Origin: Populus alba
Taxonomy: Eukaryota; Streptophyta; Magnoliopsida; Malpighiales; Salicaceae
Direction: 5' to 3'
Assembly: GCF_005239225.2 (NCBI RefSeq)
Contig: NC_133296.1
Span: forward strand, 16,433,046 to 16,497,045
Length of the DNA: 64,000 bases
Part shown: in pieces, positions 1-12,700 of the stretch
Position numbering within the stretch: position 1 is the stretch's first letter
How the letters are laid out: every line of letters starts with the position of its first letter
Made by a program: the position numbers and the translations under genes
The notes under the pieces: model-generated
Databases searched by the model: none
Told to the model about the DNA's origin: nothing
What the model saw: the letters and a program-made list of their open reading frames with translations, nothing else

Positions 1-73
1 ACTCCACCGCTCGACCCACATCCATGACGACATGCACTGCAATTTCTGCATCTTCTTGGTGAAAATGGGCTAG
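1..73 (-). CDS. possible partial exon at window edge, unidentified
   Basis: On the minus strand, bases 73 to 1 read open as a short stretch beginning LAHFHQEDAEIAVHVVMD, directly after an AG dinucleotide that could be a splice acceptor. I do not recognise the protein and the reading frame cannot be extended because the window ends. It may equally be chance; low confidence. Confidence 0.18.
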
Positions 74-556
74 CTTACATCTACGTCAGGTAGTAGGGCT
101 TGCAACAGGAGTTAGATGAGAGTAACCAGGCAAGTAAGGTGTAATGAAAACACCTCATCATTGTCCTGGACTGGAAAACATGGCAACTCAGCATTGATCA
201 GGATCCATTCCATCAGAGAAGAGATAGCAACGAGAATAGCATTTCCTGTACAGAACAGTGACTCGCTTAATATACTTCTTTGGAACGAACGAACACACTA
301 CCAGACCTTGAAACTTGCAAGAAAAATGAAGTTCTGCCCAGTAGATGCCACTGATTTTCACTGCAAGAAAGTGTCTTGGTTCCTAAGCAAATACAACAAC
401 TTCATTTCAAAACAAAGCATTTCCCCAAGAAGATACAACAATATTGACTGAATTCTTAATTATGAAGCAGTGATGCTAATATATATTGATTGATTCCAAT
501 ACTTCCCAACTCTCTAACTGACGCTGATATTGTGAATTCACCGCTGCTATATCATA
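74..556. other. intergenic stretch, no gene recognised
   Basis: No convincing coding region, RNA gene or element end was seen. The only long open frame here (116-451, +) has no recognisable domain. Confidence 0.5.
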
Positions 557-573
557 AATCTTCTTCTTTTATT
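557..573. repeat. left target-site duplication of SINE copy 1
   Basis: AATCTTCTTCTTTTATT, identical to 774-790 on the other side of the element. Confidence 0.85.
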
Positions 574-773
574 TTTTATTTTTTTTTATTTATATGGATG
601 TCCAGGCCAGCTTGCGCGCACCACGACTAATCTCATGGCTCACTAAACATCCTGCAAAACCCAGTGAATATGTAAGGCACCGCGGGGTGACAGGTTTGCA
701 CGGTGAGATTTGAATCTAGCAAACAGAGGAAAAAAACAAGTCTCTTCAACCACTAACCCAAGATCTCAAGTTG
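574..773 (-). mobile_element. tRNA-derived SINE (Au-SINE-like) with 17-bp target-site duplication
   Basis: Read on the minus strand it has a tRNA-like head with an A-box-like stretch (TTAGTGGTTGAAG), a B-box-like GATTCAAATC, a body ending GTGCGCGCAAGCTGGCC, and an A-rich tail that appears as T-rich sequence at 574-596 on the plus strand. It is bracketed by a perfect 17-bp direct repeat, AATCTTCTTCTTTTATT, at 557-573 and 774-790. The same body sequence recurs at 33975-34194. The GTGCGCGCAAGCTGGCC motif is, as I recall it, characteristic of the widespread angiosperm Au SINE; the family name is inference, the structure and TSD are direct. Confidence 0.85.
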
Positions 774-790
774 AATCTTCTTCTTTTATT
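774..790. repeat. right target-site duplication of SINE copy 1
   Basis: Perfect 17-bp match to 557-573. Confidence 0.85.
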
Positions 791-2179
791 GTTAGTATTG
801 GTGCTAGTATTGTTCATCGATCTTTATAAATAGCAAAAGGTAATCTGCAAATGCAAGCCAACAGAAGCCTAAGTTAATGATTACAAACATTAAAAAGAAA
901 GAGTAAATGGCAGGAGAATTTGGCACCCAATCAATACTCCATGTCTAACCAAAAGAATACCACTCACAACTCATCATATATCCCAGTAAATTACGGATAC
1001 TCGTAATCTTTATACCAATATTTCTAGCAGAGGCTGCTTTTTTTTTTTTCATGGATCTGCAAGATTTGTTATTTTTTTTAATTGTCAATAACTGCCTATT
1101 ACCTTTATTAATTATCATTTGCGACTATTTTACTATTTCTTTTATTGTGTCCATTAAAAATGGTGGAATATGGATATTGTTTTATATAACAGATAATTAA
1201 TTGTTTAATTGTCATTTTCAGTTGTTGTAATTTTTAATTGTTTATAATTTGACTATTTAAAGCCTTGTTCTAATTAGTAAAGGGCAGATTAAATTTATGA
1301 AATTCTTGTTCATTATTTGGAGAGATTCCAAATAAGTTTTTCAGATATTGGTGAGATTCTAATTTTTTAGAGGTAATTTGTTTGTATTTTATTGCGATAT
1401 CAAATTGATATCAGAGCTAGTTTTGATTTTCAAAACTTTCTTACGCTAAAAATCAGAAGTAATTATTCATATAACACTATAAATCAAGGTTCCAACATTC
1501 CCAATTCTTCAAATTCAAACCCAAACACGATATTTTCCAAGCCGCGTCAAGTTTTCAATAACAACTTAATCAATTTTCTCAAACTTTAAATGTGATGATG
1601 CATTGTTTAGACGTAATTGATGAATGTAGCAATAGAGAAGTGAGATGACCACCTAAGGAAGCCAGACGTGTACCAAGAAGATGAGAAGGGGTGGGGGCAG
1701 CGATGAAGAGTAAAAAGTAAAACAATTTTTTTTTTAAATCAAACCCATTAATTGGACTGGTTAAGTCATGAATGGATATGTTAGGCTAACAAAATCCAAC
1801 AAAATTAATTTTAACTTTTAAAAAAGAAAAAAAAAAAACAAGATTTATAAGCCAGACAACCAAAATTGACCATGAAGCAGGGCACCTCCAGCATGAATAT
1901 ATTTGTTTTTATGTTAAAAAGTATTTTTAAATTATATTTTTATAAATTTAAATGATTTTAATATTAAAAAATAAATTTTATAAAATAAAAAATTTAATAT
2001 ATTTATAAATAAAAAAAACCTTTTTAAAAAACAATTACATGCTGAGTTGCACTGCCAAGAATTGAAAACGCCTATTTCAAGCCCCGTTCTTATTCGAGGA
2101 CCCAAGTGCCATTTCATGATAAGGCACAAACGGCTAAAAACCAATCTGGCCTTTCTAGTAAATAAAGGGTATATATATA
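791..2179. other. AT-rich intergenic DNA
   Basis: No gene or RNA recognised. Bases around 1906-2035 resemble the AT-rich core of the MITEs described just downstream, but no ends could be found. Confidence 0.5.
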
Positions 2180-2390
2180 GAGGGTGTTTGAGAGTGTGGT
2201 AGTTGTTGCTTTTTAAATAGGTTTTCATGCCAAAAAGCATGCCAATAATATTTTTTCATTTTTAAAAAATCATTTTTGATATCAGCACATCAAAACGATC
2301 CAAAAAATACAAACCGCACTCAATTTTAGCAAAAAACAAAATTCAAAATTTGTCAAAAAAACAGGTTAAAACACAGCCCCAAACAGGCTC
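2180..2390. mobile_element. MITE, about 211 bp
   Basis: Left end GAGGGTGTTTGAGAGTGTG and the reverse complement of the right end, GAGCCTGTTTGGGGCTGTG, match at about 15 of 19 positions, forming terminal inverted repeats. The interior contains ATCAGCACATCAAAACGATC, a motif repeated in altered form near 52640-52660. No ORF. The target-site duplication is obscured by a flanking (TA)n tract, so the superfamily is not settled. Confidence 0.7.
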
Positions 2391-2440
2391 ATATAAAGAC
2401 ACACACAAAGCTACTGTACATTCATCTGATGCAGGCTAAG

Positions 2441-2667
2441 TGAGTGTTTGGGAATGTTTTTCAAAAGTACTTTTAAAAAATTTTAAAAAAATTATTTTTT
2501 ATTTTATTTTGAATTAATATATTTTTAATGTTTTTTTAAAAATTTTAAATTATTTTGATATACTGATCTAAAAATAATTTTTAAAAAATAAAAAAATATT
2601 ATTAACATATTTTTTTAAATAAAAAATATTTTAAAAAATAATAATAACTATACTTCTAAACTCTGAA
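2441..2667. mobile_element. degenerate MITE, related family
   Basis: Begins GAGTGTTTGGGAATG and ends in sequence whose reverse complement starts TCAGAGTTTAGAAGT. The interior is AT-rich with multiple short self-complementary A/T stretches. No coding capacity. The ends are only partly complementary, so the limits are approximate. Confidence 0.5.
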
Positions 2668-3081
2668 TGATATTAGAGGATGAAGATCGGAGGTAGGACG
2701 TAGGCAGGAGGTAGCACCCTCCAGCACTCGAGGGATGAGCCTTCAAGAAAATGGCAAGGAGATAGTGGCTGCTGTCATGCATTAATGTCATTGTGCAATC
2801 AAATCAATTCGAAGCGTCATGTTGCAGCTGCTCCTGGTAATCAAGATGATGACAAATTATGTGCTTGTTGCTTAGGCTATAAGTTAGCACTGATCACTCA
2901 TGCAAGCCCCTTCCCCTTCAAAAAACTATGCACTTAAAAATTTAAAAATTATTTTATTATTTTCAAGACCATCTTTTTTTATTATTTTTTAATAAACTCA
3001 AAATATAAAATTAAATTTAGCTATATATTTTTTTTTACAGCCTACATCCCTATAAAATATTTCTTAATTTTTCTAAATAAA

Positions 3082-3118
<37 letters not shown>

Positions 3119-4779
3119 TCCCCAAATATAACTTTTCCGATCGATAGGGGGGCAGTTTTGAGTTTTTAAGTTTTAATATACAATAACGTTGTTGTTATTA
3201 TTATTATTATTATAATCAAATTAAAATCAACTTATTTAACTCAATTATATCTAGAACTTGAGTTACAGTTTTTTTAAAACATGTATGCGACCCTAAAGCA
3301 TCATTGTTTTGGGAGAAAAAAAATTGGTCTAGCCCCAAGTTGGAACGTAGTTGCATGTATATAAAAAATATATTAAAATAATTTTTTATTTTTTTAAAAA
3401 ATTATTTTTAAAATCAATATATAAAATAAATAAATAAAATTAAATCATGAGATATGAAACAGTACTTACAGTACGGATTATAAATAAGAAAGTCAAGGAT
3501 TGATTGCGTGATTGGATTGAGGAAGCCTGAGAGCAAGGGGACCTGGAAAGTTGTGCATCAAGTTCAGAACGCGTAAGTTTGGTAACAATCGGTGCAGGCA
3601 GCAACCCAACCCATAAGAAAATATCCATGGACAGGCAGCAACCCTACCTACTAAGCACTTGCAGAGTAAACTCAAAGCAAGGTGGTCCAGCCATCATCTA
3701 TTTTGACAGTAGCTTGTAGATTTTCCATACACTATCTGGTTACATGGGCGAAGGTGTGGTGTGAAAGATTGAAAGTTCGCAGTTCTTGTCTTTTTCTTGG
3801 CGAGGGGCAGTGTACTTGTGTTGAGCATTAACTTTCCTCTTCTTGATTCTTCTTTCACATTGATGTGACCAAATATGATCTCAGCTTCTTTAAAAAAGTG
3901 TGAAAAGTGATCATTTTCTTGCAAGACTTGCACAAGGCTCCTGGGATTCCTTCCTTTCTTCTGGTACAATCAAAGGATTCATGAGAAATTAGCATCTTCT
4001 AGTAACTTAGGTGGATGTCTTTGACATGAGACACAACAAGACGGGATCAGTTGTTCCATGGAAGACGTAAGATAGAAATCTGGACTTGGAAGGGAATAAA
4101 AATTATCCTTGTTGCTTCGATGTGGGCGTCAAATACTGCTACGCCTAGCACTGTGTCAGTGGAGACAAAGAGTTGATTTTCTAGTGCCCATCACAGTTAA
4201 ACACTATTGTTCTACTGTGGAGCAGTGTAGGTGGGAAGTAAATTTGACCCCAAAAAAAGGGCTGCAGCTCGAAAACGTGTGCGTGTGAGAGAGAGGACCG
4301 AGGAGACACGGGGCAGAGAGACACCCAAGTTAATTGAAATGCCCATATAGTTTAAGCTTATGTTTCCCTGTCTGATGATCAGCTCAGCTCTGCAGGAAAA
4401 GCCCTACCCTCTTCCTCTCCTTCTCCCAATCCTAATCAAAGATAAAATCAGAGAAAAGGTCAGATTTCAGCACCACCTTGTAGATATTGTATTGACAAAG
4501 ACCCACTTTCTTTATTATTATCATAACAAGAATTAATCTAAGCGCGTAGCCGAAAAGCTGTTTTAGACTAGGACATAAAGTGATTGGCTCCATCAATGGA
4601 AGCATTAAGAAGAAGATGAAAGCAGGAGCAGCTGCTGTATCCAGCCTGTGAGAAAACTAAGCTTCCTTTTTTTTCAGATATCCATCCCTCCACTTCAATT
4701 TTTCATCGAAGTTTCATTCTTTCTCATAAATCTCCGTTCTTTGTATATCATCTGTAGAGGGCAGAGATTAGGAAAAGGT
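2668..4779. other. intergenic region and 5' flank of the RING gene
   Basis: Contains an (AT)n microsatellite at about 3082-3108 and AT-rich MITE-like sequence at about 3350-3430. No coding region was recognised at 3440-3970, where the open frames lack any known domain. The last few hundred bases, with pyrimidine-rich tracts, probably hold the promoter and 5' UTR of the downstream gene; no clear TATA box was chosen. Confidence 0.45.
3082..3108. repeat. (AT)n microsatellite
   Basis: Uninterrupted AT dinucleotide run followed by a short (CA)n. Confidence 0.9.
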
Positions 4780-7700
4780 ATGGAGATTTGTGGTGAAGGC
4801 AATTCTGGTGAAATCCATAGGAATTCTTCTTTAGGAAGCAGCAGTGTTAGTGGTGGTGGTGATGGTTATAGCAACAATCCAAGAAGGTATGGAATTAATA
4901 TAGCAGCATCAAATTTGATACATGCTCCATTGACAACCCTTTTGGAATACTCGGGTATACTAGGAGGAAGCGCCTCCAGTTATTCTCAAGAAAGGGAGCA
5001 ACCGATTTCTTCTCCATCTACCTCTATTGGTGGTGGTGGTCATCAGGAGGTTACAATTAGGATAATTGGCTCCGCAGAGAATGATCATGATGATGAACCC
5101 AATACTTCCCCAAATGTTGAGGCGTTACCGTATGGTCAACGAGGTGGGGTTGTGGAGGGGAATGCGAATACTGAAAGCTCTATTTCTGACGGGTCTTCTG
5201 GGATTGCCACAGATTCATCATCTTCATCTTCTTATCAGAGATATGATATTCAGAACTTGGCTAGGTGGATTGAGCATGTTCTTCCATTTTCTTTGCTGTT
5301 GCTTCTTGTTTTTGTTCGTCAACATTTGCAAGGTATTTCTCCTGCTTCCGTCTTTCATTTTCTCTTTTCCAATTTATGAGTGATATAAAGATATTGTTTC
5401 CCATTTTTTTGGAACTGTTTTTCCTGTTGATGTCTGTATAATAATGAATTATTGATTTATATCAAGCCTTAATCTTGATCAGGGATAAAATCTGTCAGAT
5501 GCAGAGATTATATTGTATCATTGGATGCACAATCAAATTATTTGTTCTGGATTTGCATCTATTTCAGGCTTTTGTGCTGCGTTGTGGATTGCTGCAGTTT
5601 TATTTAAATCAAATGATATTCTAAGGAGGCAGACAGCTCTAAAGGTTCTGTAACTTGTATTCTGGATTCCACTTTTCATGGTTTTTGAGTTTTAAATAAA
5701 ACGAATATATTTGAAGGTAACTGATATATAGCCTTGGATTTCTTGTCATGTTTCTAACTATATAAAGAACTGGCTTCTGCAGGGAGAGAGAAAGAAGTCT
5801 GTTCTCCTAGGCATGACTGTAGTGTTGATTCTTCATGTGATGTCAATTTATTGGTGGTATAGGAATGCTGACCTTCTATATCCATTGGTTTTACTTCCTC
5901 CATCCACAATACCTCCTTTCTGGCATGTTTTATTTATCATCATTGTGAATGGTGAGTGCCTTTTATCAGTCCATACCACTGTGTTCCTGTGAAATATTTG
6001 TGCTGGGCCTGTAAGTTATGGGAATGGTCTGTGTAGAATGATTTTTCTTATGCTTCTGCAAATTTATGATCTTTTTGTTGTCTTTCCTTCGGCTCCAACA
6101 GTACTCTCTGTTCAGTTTCTTTGGAGCCATGAGAAAATGCACGTGTAGGTTTTCCATGATGTTGTTTTGCTTAGCAAAATTTCAGTTGGACTGATTGAAA
6201 GATTATACGTTTGAGAATTTGTTTTTTTTTAAAAAAAGGAGCGAGAGTAGACATTTAATCCTAGGCTTTGTGGTGGTGGACACAAGCCAAAGCGCCCCAT
6301 GAAAAAATGGTTTGTGTATAGGATAATTGGAGTTGTCATTGACAAAATGCTCCTCTTTTTACATTATAAATTAAGCTTTTACTTATGATAGGAAGTTTTA
6401 CCACGAGTTTTGGTTCATTGAAGCATCAAACAGTTTTTATTTCCTTTGTTGACTACCATGTAAAAGGGAAAAAAAGGAAGATTTCAGTAGAAACTAAATT
6501 TCTATTTTATGGGTTAATGTGCCTTCCACATGCTGTAATTGTGATGTGATCTCAACATATTCTCTGAATGGTCTTCTTTTTCAGATGCGTTGGTGCGGCA
6601 GGTAGCAATGGTGTTCAAATGCATGCTTTTGTTGTTTTACAAGAATAGCAGAGGCCACAATTACCGCAAACAGGTCACTTGCATATTCAAATTTTAAATT
6701 CTTATATGTTTATGTGTTTACAATTTACTCTTGTCTTATGTATCATTTTACATATTCTGAAAGCTTGAACTTTTACAGGGTCAAATGCTAACTCTGGTTG
6801 AGTATTTTCTGTTACTGTACCGTGCCTTGTTGCCAACACCTGTTTGGTATCGTTTCTTCTTAAACAGGGAATATGGAAGCTTTTTTTCGTCATTAGTCAC
6901 AGGGTTATATTTAACCTTCAAGCTTGCCACAGTTCTGAGGAAGGTATGCTCTCATTTATATAAAATGCAATCTTTCTAGTACCATAATAAAACCATAGTT
7001 TATTGACATCATCTGGATCATAACATCACTTTCATATCTAGGTCCAACTATTCTTCACTGCATTGCGGACCTTGTCACATAAAGAAATGTACTATGGCTC
7101 TTATGCCACATCTGAACAGGTGAGCGGTCTTTTAATTCCTTTCTTTCCTCGCATAAGTGTGGAGAAACATAATCTTTCATAGTTAAGCATCATCTTCAGA
7201 TGCAACTGCTAGCCACTTGGTGAACAAGAGCTTCTGCAAAAAGCCATGCAGACTTTAGCCTGTTATTAATGCCTCTTTGCTTGTCATTACTTGTATGGAT
7301 GCTCATGCCAAACATGTAGCCATGCTATTCCGTGGCGGGATTTTTGAGGGTAGTCCTAATAAATAACCAGCACTGCAATATCCCATTGTTTGCCTTTGAA
7401 CATTCAAACTTACAGCTAGAAATTCTCTAAAGACACCAGGACTTTTGAGAAATTCTCTAAGGACACCATGGCATGTATGCTACCCAACTTAATTTCTGGT
7501 TCATCATTACTTTTCTCAGCATTAATTGGTTTGCTATATTATATTTATGAATCTTCTGTGTTTTTATTATTTTTTTCTTGTGCACGAGTATTGGCACATT
7601 TTAAGTTTTCGTCACTAATTTGCAGGTCAATGCAGTGGGGGATCTCTGTGCCATTTGCCAGGAGAAGATGCATGCTCCCATTTTTCTACGCTGTAAACAC

Positions 7701-8617
7701 ATATTCTGTGAAGAATGTGTTTCTGAATGGTCATTTTCTCAACCCTTACTCTCTATTTCTTTATGAGAATCATATCTATCTACAAAGATGGATGCACTCC
7801 TGTGTGTGAATCATTTTCTGTTTTGCAAGTCTAGGCATTAAATTTTTAGAGTATTAACTTTCATAAAACCGTAAGTTATGAATGTCGTTAGGTATTGTAT
7901 GGAACTATTAGTGTCAAGCCTGTTGCTCAGCAATGAGATTCTATGCTTGGTTTCTATAGCTTTCACTAATCACGTGTTAAAAAAGAAAATGACTATTAGC
8001 ACAGCCAATTTGTGCCGAGAGGTCACAAAATAAATAGTGTCTGAAATCTGAAACTTATACGTGCCCGGTGCATAACAATTGAGTAAGTACCAGATCATGC
8101 CAATGCCTGCGTTGAGCTTTAGGAAAGATTGAATTTCCAGCTCTGTTTGATGGCTGGAACAATGCTGAGAATAAGTATTGCCTCCATTCTGTGCTGTGGC
8201 TTTCGTTTCTGAATAAAAGCCATTGTATTCCTGTTGCATGTGCCTCTTTTCTTTTCCTCCATTTACTTGATTACTGATTAAATAACAATGTATCATTGTC
8301 CAGTTGTACTTCTGAAATCTTTGGTATTTTCCTGTCAGCTAGGAAAATTGAGATGCTAAACAATAAGATGATACCAGAGTTGCTGCTTTTGCTGTCTCTT
8401 AATTAGCAAAATGCCAACAATGAATTTGCAACTACTGCTAGAAGTCCATATGAATTTGCAAAGCATGTTATGTTTTTTTGTTGCTTCATGTATCCTTCTT
8501 TGCATTTTCAGGTTTGATCGAGAAAGGACGTGTCCATTATGCAGGGCTTTGGTCAAATCAGCAGATATTAAATCATATAGTGATGGATCAACCAGTTTGC
8601 TCTTCCAGCTATTCTAA
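4780..8617 (+). CDS. RING finger and transmembrane E3 ubiquitin ligase, RNFT1/2-like
   Basis: Eight exons joined by GT-AG introns: 4780-5332, 5568-5644, 5783-5951, 6585-6673, 6779-6943, 7042-7119, 7626-7729, 8512-8617. They give a 446-aa protein with all phases consistent. Residues 1-160 are Ser/Gly-rich and probably disordered. Hydrophobic segments follow near 165-184, 186-200, 217-235 and 250-266, with more between 298 and 350. The C-terminus is a C3HC4 RING: C385, C388, C400, H402, C405, C408, C419, C422, whose last two ligands lie in exon 8. This layout (multi-pass membrane region, then a terminal RING) matches RNFT1/RNFT2, RING ligases of the ER membrane in animals. The ligase activity and ER location are inferred from family. 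The start is the first in-frame ATG. It lies tail to tail with the next gene; the Arabidopsis counterpart is, from memory, At5g01960. Confidence 0.88.
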
Positions 8618-9707
8618 GATATGATGCTTGCTCTTAAACCAGGACCACTTTCACCTTTCAAAGCCAAATGCCTATGCCATTCTACAGATTCGCCATGTAT
8701 GTTCTCGGCAGATATTTTTTCGAAGCACTGCTGACAGTTCACTGGAACTAAATGTTGACGTTCTCCTATTTGTTGTAATGCAGAGGTTAGATAGATCTTC
8801 CGGCCAATTCAATGTATTTATAATCTTTGAACCACAGATGGAGCACTTCCAGATCTTCTGTCAGTAACCATCGCGTTAACTTTTTTGTTTCTTTTTTCTT
8901 CTTTTCTTTTTGTTTTTGAAAAATATATTCAATGTATTATATGATATTGCAACAATAATGGTTAGCAATACACTTTGCAATGTTGCAAAAGTTCTTATAG
9001 TTGTTGATTGGCCAAATAAATTCTGTTCCCAAGTCATGAGCATGAGGCTCCTCAGAAGGCCAAGAAAATGCCAAGGTCGAACATTCAGTCCTGTGAGCAT
9101 GGGATTTAGACTAGCGTTTAGGTCTAAACCTGATTTCTTATGGCCAACCCACCACACAAACCTACTGTTTGATCCGATACATGTTATCAGCCACAGAATC
9201 TTGGAAGCACTACCAGATGTTTTCCTCTCAGGGCAAAGCACGCTGCAAGGACACATTCGCCATCATTGAATTCATCGATCCACTATCTCTTAACAGAACC
9301 CCAAATTGTTCCACATTTGCTACAGCCTAACATGCAAATGCATTGATCCATCTCAAATGATTAAAATATACTTGTTTAAAGAACAATTATTTGAATCACT
9401 ATTGAAGACAGCTTTAGACGGTGACCAACTTGGAGTCGCATGAATCCTTGACATCACCATGAATTTTATAATTAAATTCACAGGCAAAATACTCTCGAAC
9501 AAACTCTGAAGAAAAGCTGTGGTTTTAACATGTAACAAGTTTAAAGTACGTAACAGGATGTATACATCGAGGATCAGCCCAACAAGGGAGACTGACAATG
9601 AATTACAAGGAAACAAAGACAAACCATACTGTTACAATTTCAAGCTTTTGTCTGAAAGGATTGAGTATAGAGCATTGCCATTCAAAAGGTAGAATTCGAG
9701 TGTTTTC
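8618..9707. other. 3' UTRs and spacer between convergent genes
   Basis: Holds the 3' ends of the RING gene (+) and the coiled-coil gene (-). Open frames here overlap on both strands and show no domain; none is supported as a gene. Confidence 0.6.
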
Positions 9708-12700
9708 TTATATCTGCTGCAATTGATGTCGAGCATATGAATTTGGTGATGTGGCACTCTTAGAAACCTCTACAGACCCCGGTGGGGGGACAGGATGAGG
9801 CAAGATGTCTTGAGTCACAGTCAGACTTGTACCGTGGGAAGCCTCTGTATACAGTGGAGGAGGTGACGTAGTGGGGATGGAGGGAGTATTGGAGACAACT
9901 TTCACGGGATAAACTTCAGTTACTTCTTCAGTTCCCTCATCTAAGTATACAACATCCTGCATAGTAAGCTGGTGATATTCAACCACCTCCCTTAAAAAGC
10001 GGTTCTCACGAGCATAGACTGAGTTCTCATGTGCCAATCTGGCCTTCTCTGCTAACAGTGTTTCAAGTTGAAGCCGAATCTGGAGTTGGAAAGAAGTTAA
10101 TCAGAATTGAAATTGCATGATACAAACATAATATCATGTTTCATTTCCATTTGCCAAAAAAGAGGATTGCTTTTTCCCCAATTGATAGAATTAACAATCA
10201 CATGAAAAATAATAGCACAGTAACTGAATTTTGCATGGCAACGCTCACACCAGTTAAAATGTCAACAAGGATCATGTTGTTGTGGTCATTGAATTGGGTT
10301 CTACACTACGGCCATTCTTTCCTCTTCTCTGTTTTCTTTTTTGAGAAATACTCTTCAGTCATTCTAGATAATGAGAAATGAAAAGCCATTCATACTCCCA
10401 GTTTTAAAAAAGAAACATGGGTCACAAAATTATTACTAAGGGTCTGTTTATTAGGAAGGAAGGATTGGGAGAAGGATAAGTCTGATAAAAAGCCCATTCA
10501 AACTGATTGCAAAGTTCAATATCAATTAGTCTTACGAAAAACACAGCAATAACAAATCCATCATAACATAGACTCTCTTCCGATGACATTGTAATTATAT
10601 CCACATAGATTGATCACGCAATCAGGGTTTTAGTTGGTCTAGAATTGGATTTGAAGCTCGCCAATAGCAATATGATAACATAAAAAAGAATACATGCCAG
10701 CTCTCCTCTTGGCATAGCTAGGACCAACTTTTAGTACGAATAGGGTCTTTTAATGGACTGACTCTTTTGCAGTTGTCCATAAAAGCAGAAAGTACAAGCA
10801 AGCATATCTTACATACAGTTCCAGCATTCTGAAAATTGTAATGAGCTTTGAGAATCAAATGCTTATTATAATAATATGATGAAAGGAACTTGATGATGCT
10901 GTCAATTACAAAAGCATTAATATCCTTTGGCATGTTCAAAGTAATAGATAAACTAGCTAAGGCTACCTTATTCTCTTCTCTGCCCTCATTCCTAACATAA
11001 CCAAGCACCACATTTCTAGTTCATTTTGATAGTTTGTCAGCAACCAGATTATCATCTTCCAGATTATCACAGCATTAGAAGATAAATAAGAGCAAATTGA
11101 GAAAAAAAGAATCATGGTGAAAGGAATGTGTACCAAATCATCATCTTCCAGATTTTCTCCCCTTTCATGATTCTCCCTGAGGATTTTATTTTCCTCCTCC
11201 AGCTGAGCACATCGCTCCTTAGCAAAAGCCAAATCTGCTTTAAAAGTTTTCAACTCTCGAAGAAGAAGCTTTGCCTTGGCAGCCATTGCCATCGCAACCT
11301 GTCACACAAAACAAAGGCAAATTATGTATATTGCCATGAAAAGTAAGCCATTACATCAAATCAATTAGGACGTATTTTCCATCCCAGATATCATTTTACA
11401 CTCTTCCCACTCCTGATATGAAACCATCCTTTGCGGTTTTTCTAACCGCTTCCTACTCTATAGTTACTGTTACTGCTACTGCTAAGACAGAAGTCCATGC
11501 AGCATGGCATCCTGAAGGTGCAAGTCAAGTTTAGATCTGAAAAAGATTTCCTGTCAGTAGGCTGGTCCAGAGACATAGTACAAGCCCCAGTGAAAAAAGT
11601 CGTGGTATAGCAAAGAACCAATGCTTAAGACAGTAGGATACTTACTTAGAAGGCTGCTTTGATGAACGGAAGTAGTGGGATAACTACATGGACTATAGAA
11701 TCAGTCAAAGAACTGATTGATAACACGGGTAGATACATTGGCTCTAACTTTAAAGAAATTGGTGCTATTTTGTACTATGTACAAATGGCAATTTGGCAAA
11801 GAAGTTTCTAACTAAAGCTGCACAAGTGTAGGACAACCCACACATGCAAATATACTTCTATTATATGAACAAGTGACACAGCTGCCACCTTACATCGCGA
11901 GATGCCTTCAGTTGAAGTTCTTGCTCAGTTTCTTTCTGGGGTTGTTGTCTATTGGTCTGCATTTGGGGTTGTTGCCACATGCTACTCCGATTGGTTGCCT
12001 GATTCTGTCCAGCAGCACCATTAGGCTTTTTCCGAATATGCTTACGAGTTTCTTGGATAATATCTGCAGTCCGGTTCTCCACTTTTGTTAGACCTTCCTG
12101 AAAAGGGGGATCAGCATTAGTGCAATCGAAGGAATTATGGATAATTTGAACATGGAATATGAATGAGGAGGCTCACCTCAACAGCATTGCCGATATAATT
12201 CAGGGAAGATGAGATTGCATTGAGTCCCTTCTGGAATGCAGGACTCTCTGTTTTCCGATAAGTCTCGTGAGAAGGGTATTGGTTCTGGTACTGCAATAAC
12301 ATAACATAACATCTAATGGGTTCACTTTAGCTCGTATGGAAACACTCACTTGACAGGAACAAGATATAAAGGGGACATTCAAGTTCAATCTAAGGGTATT
12401 TTTAGCATATCAAAAGAGTACCCCAAAAAACGGAATTTTTCTAAAGCTAAGAACTATTTTATTGGTTATGCATGTACGAATTGAGGTAAAAGAAATGAGA
12501 GAAAGCAAAAGGGAAGTGCAGGCTAGAATATTTGACCTTGGGCATAGTAGCAGAGTCAGGGACATGATGCTGCCTAGTGGTGGTCCTGTCAGTAGCTGAA
12601 TTCAGTTGTTGGTGTTGGTGTTGGTGTTGGTGTTGCTTTTGAGGAGGAGAAGGAGCATTGTTGTTATTAGTATTGAAATCATCATCAAGAATAGATTTAG

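Noticed and set aside
8876..9269. Overlapping frames of about 120 aa on both strands
   Set aside because: They lie in the convergent 3' UTR/spacer region and show no domain or splice partner.
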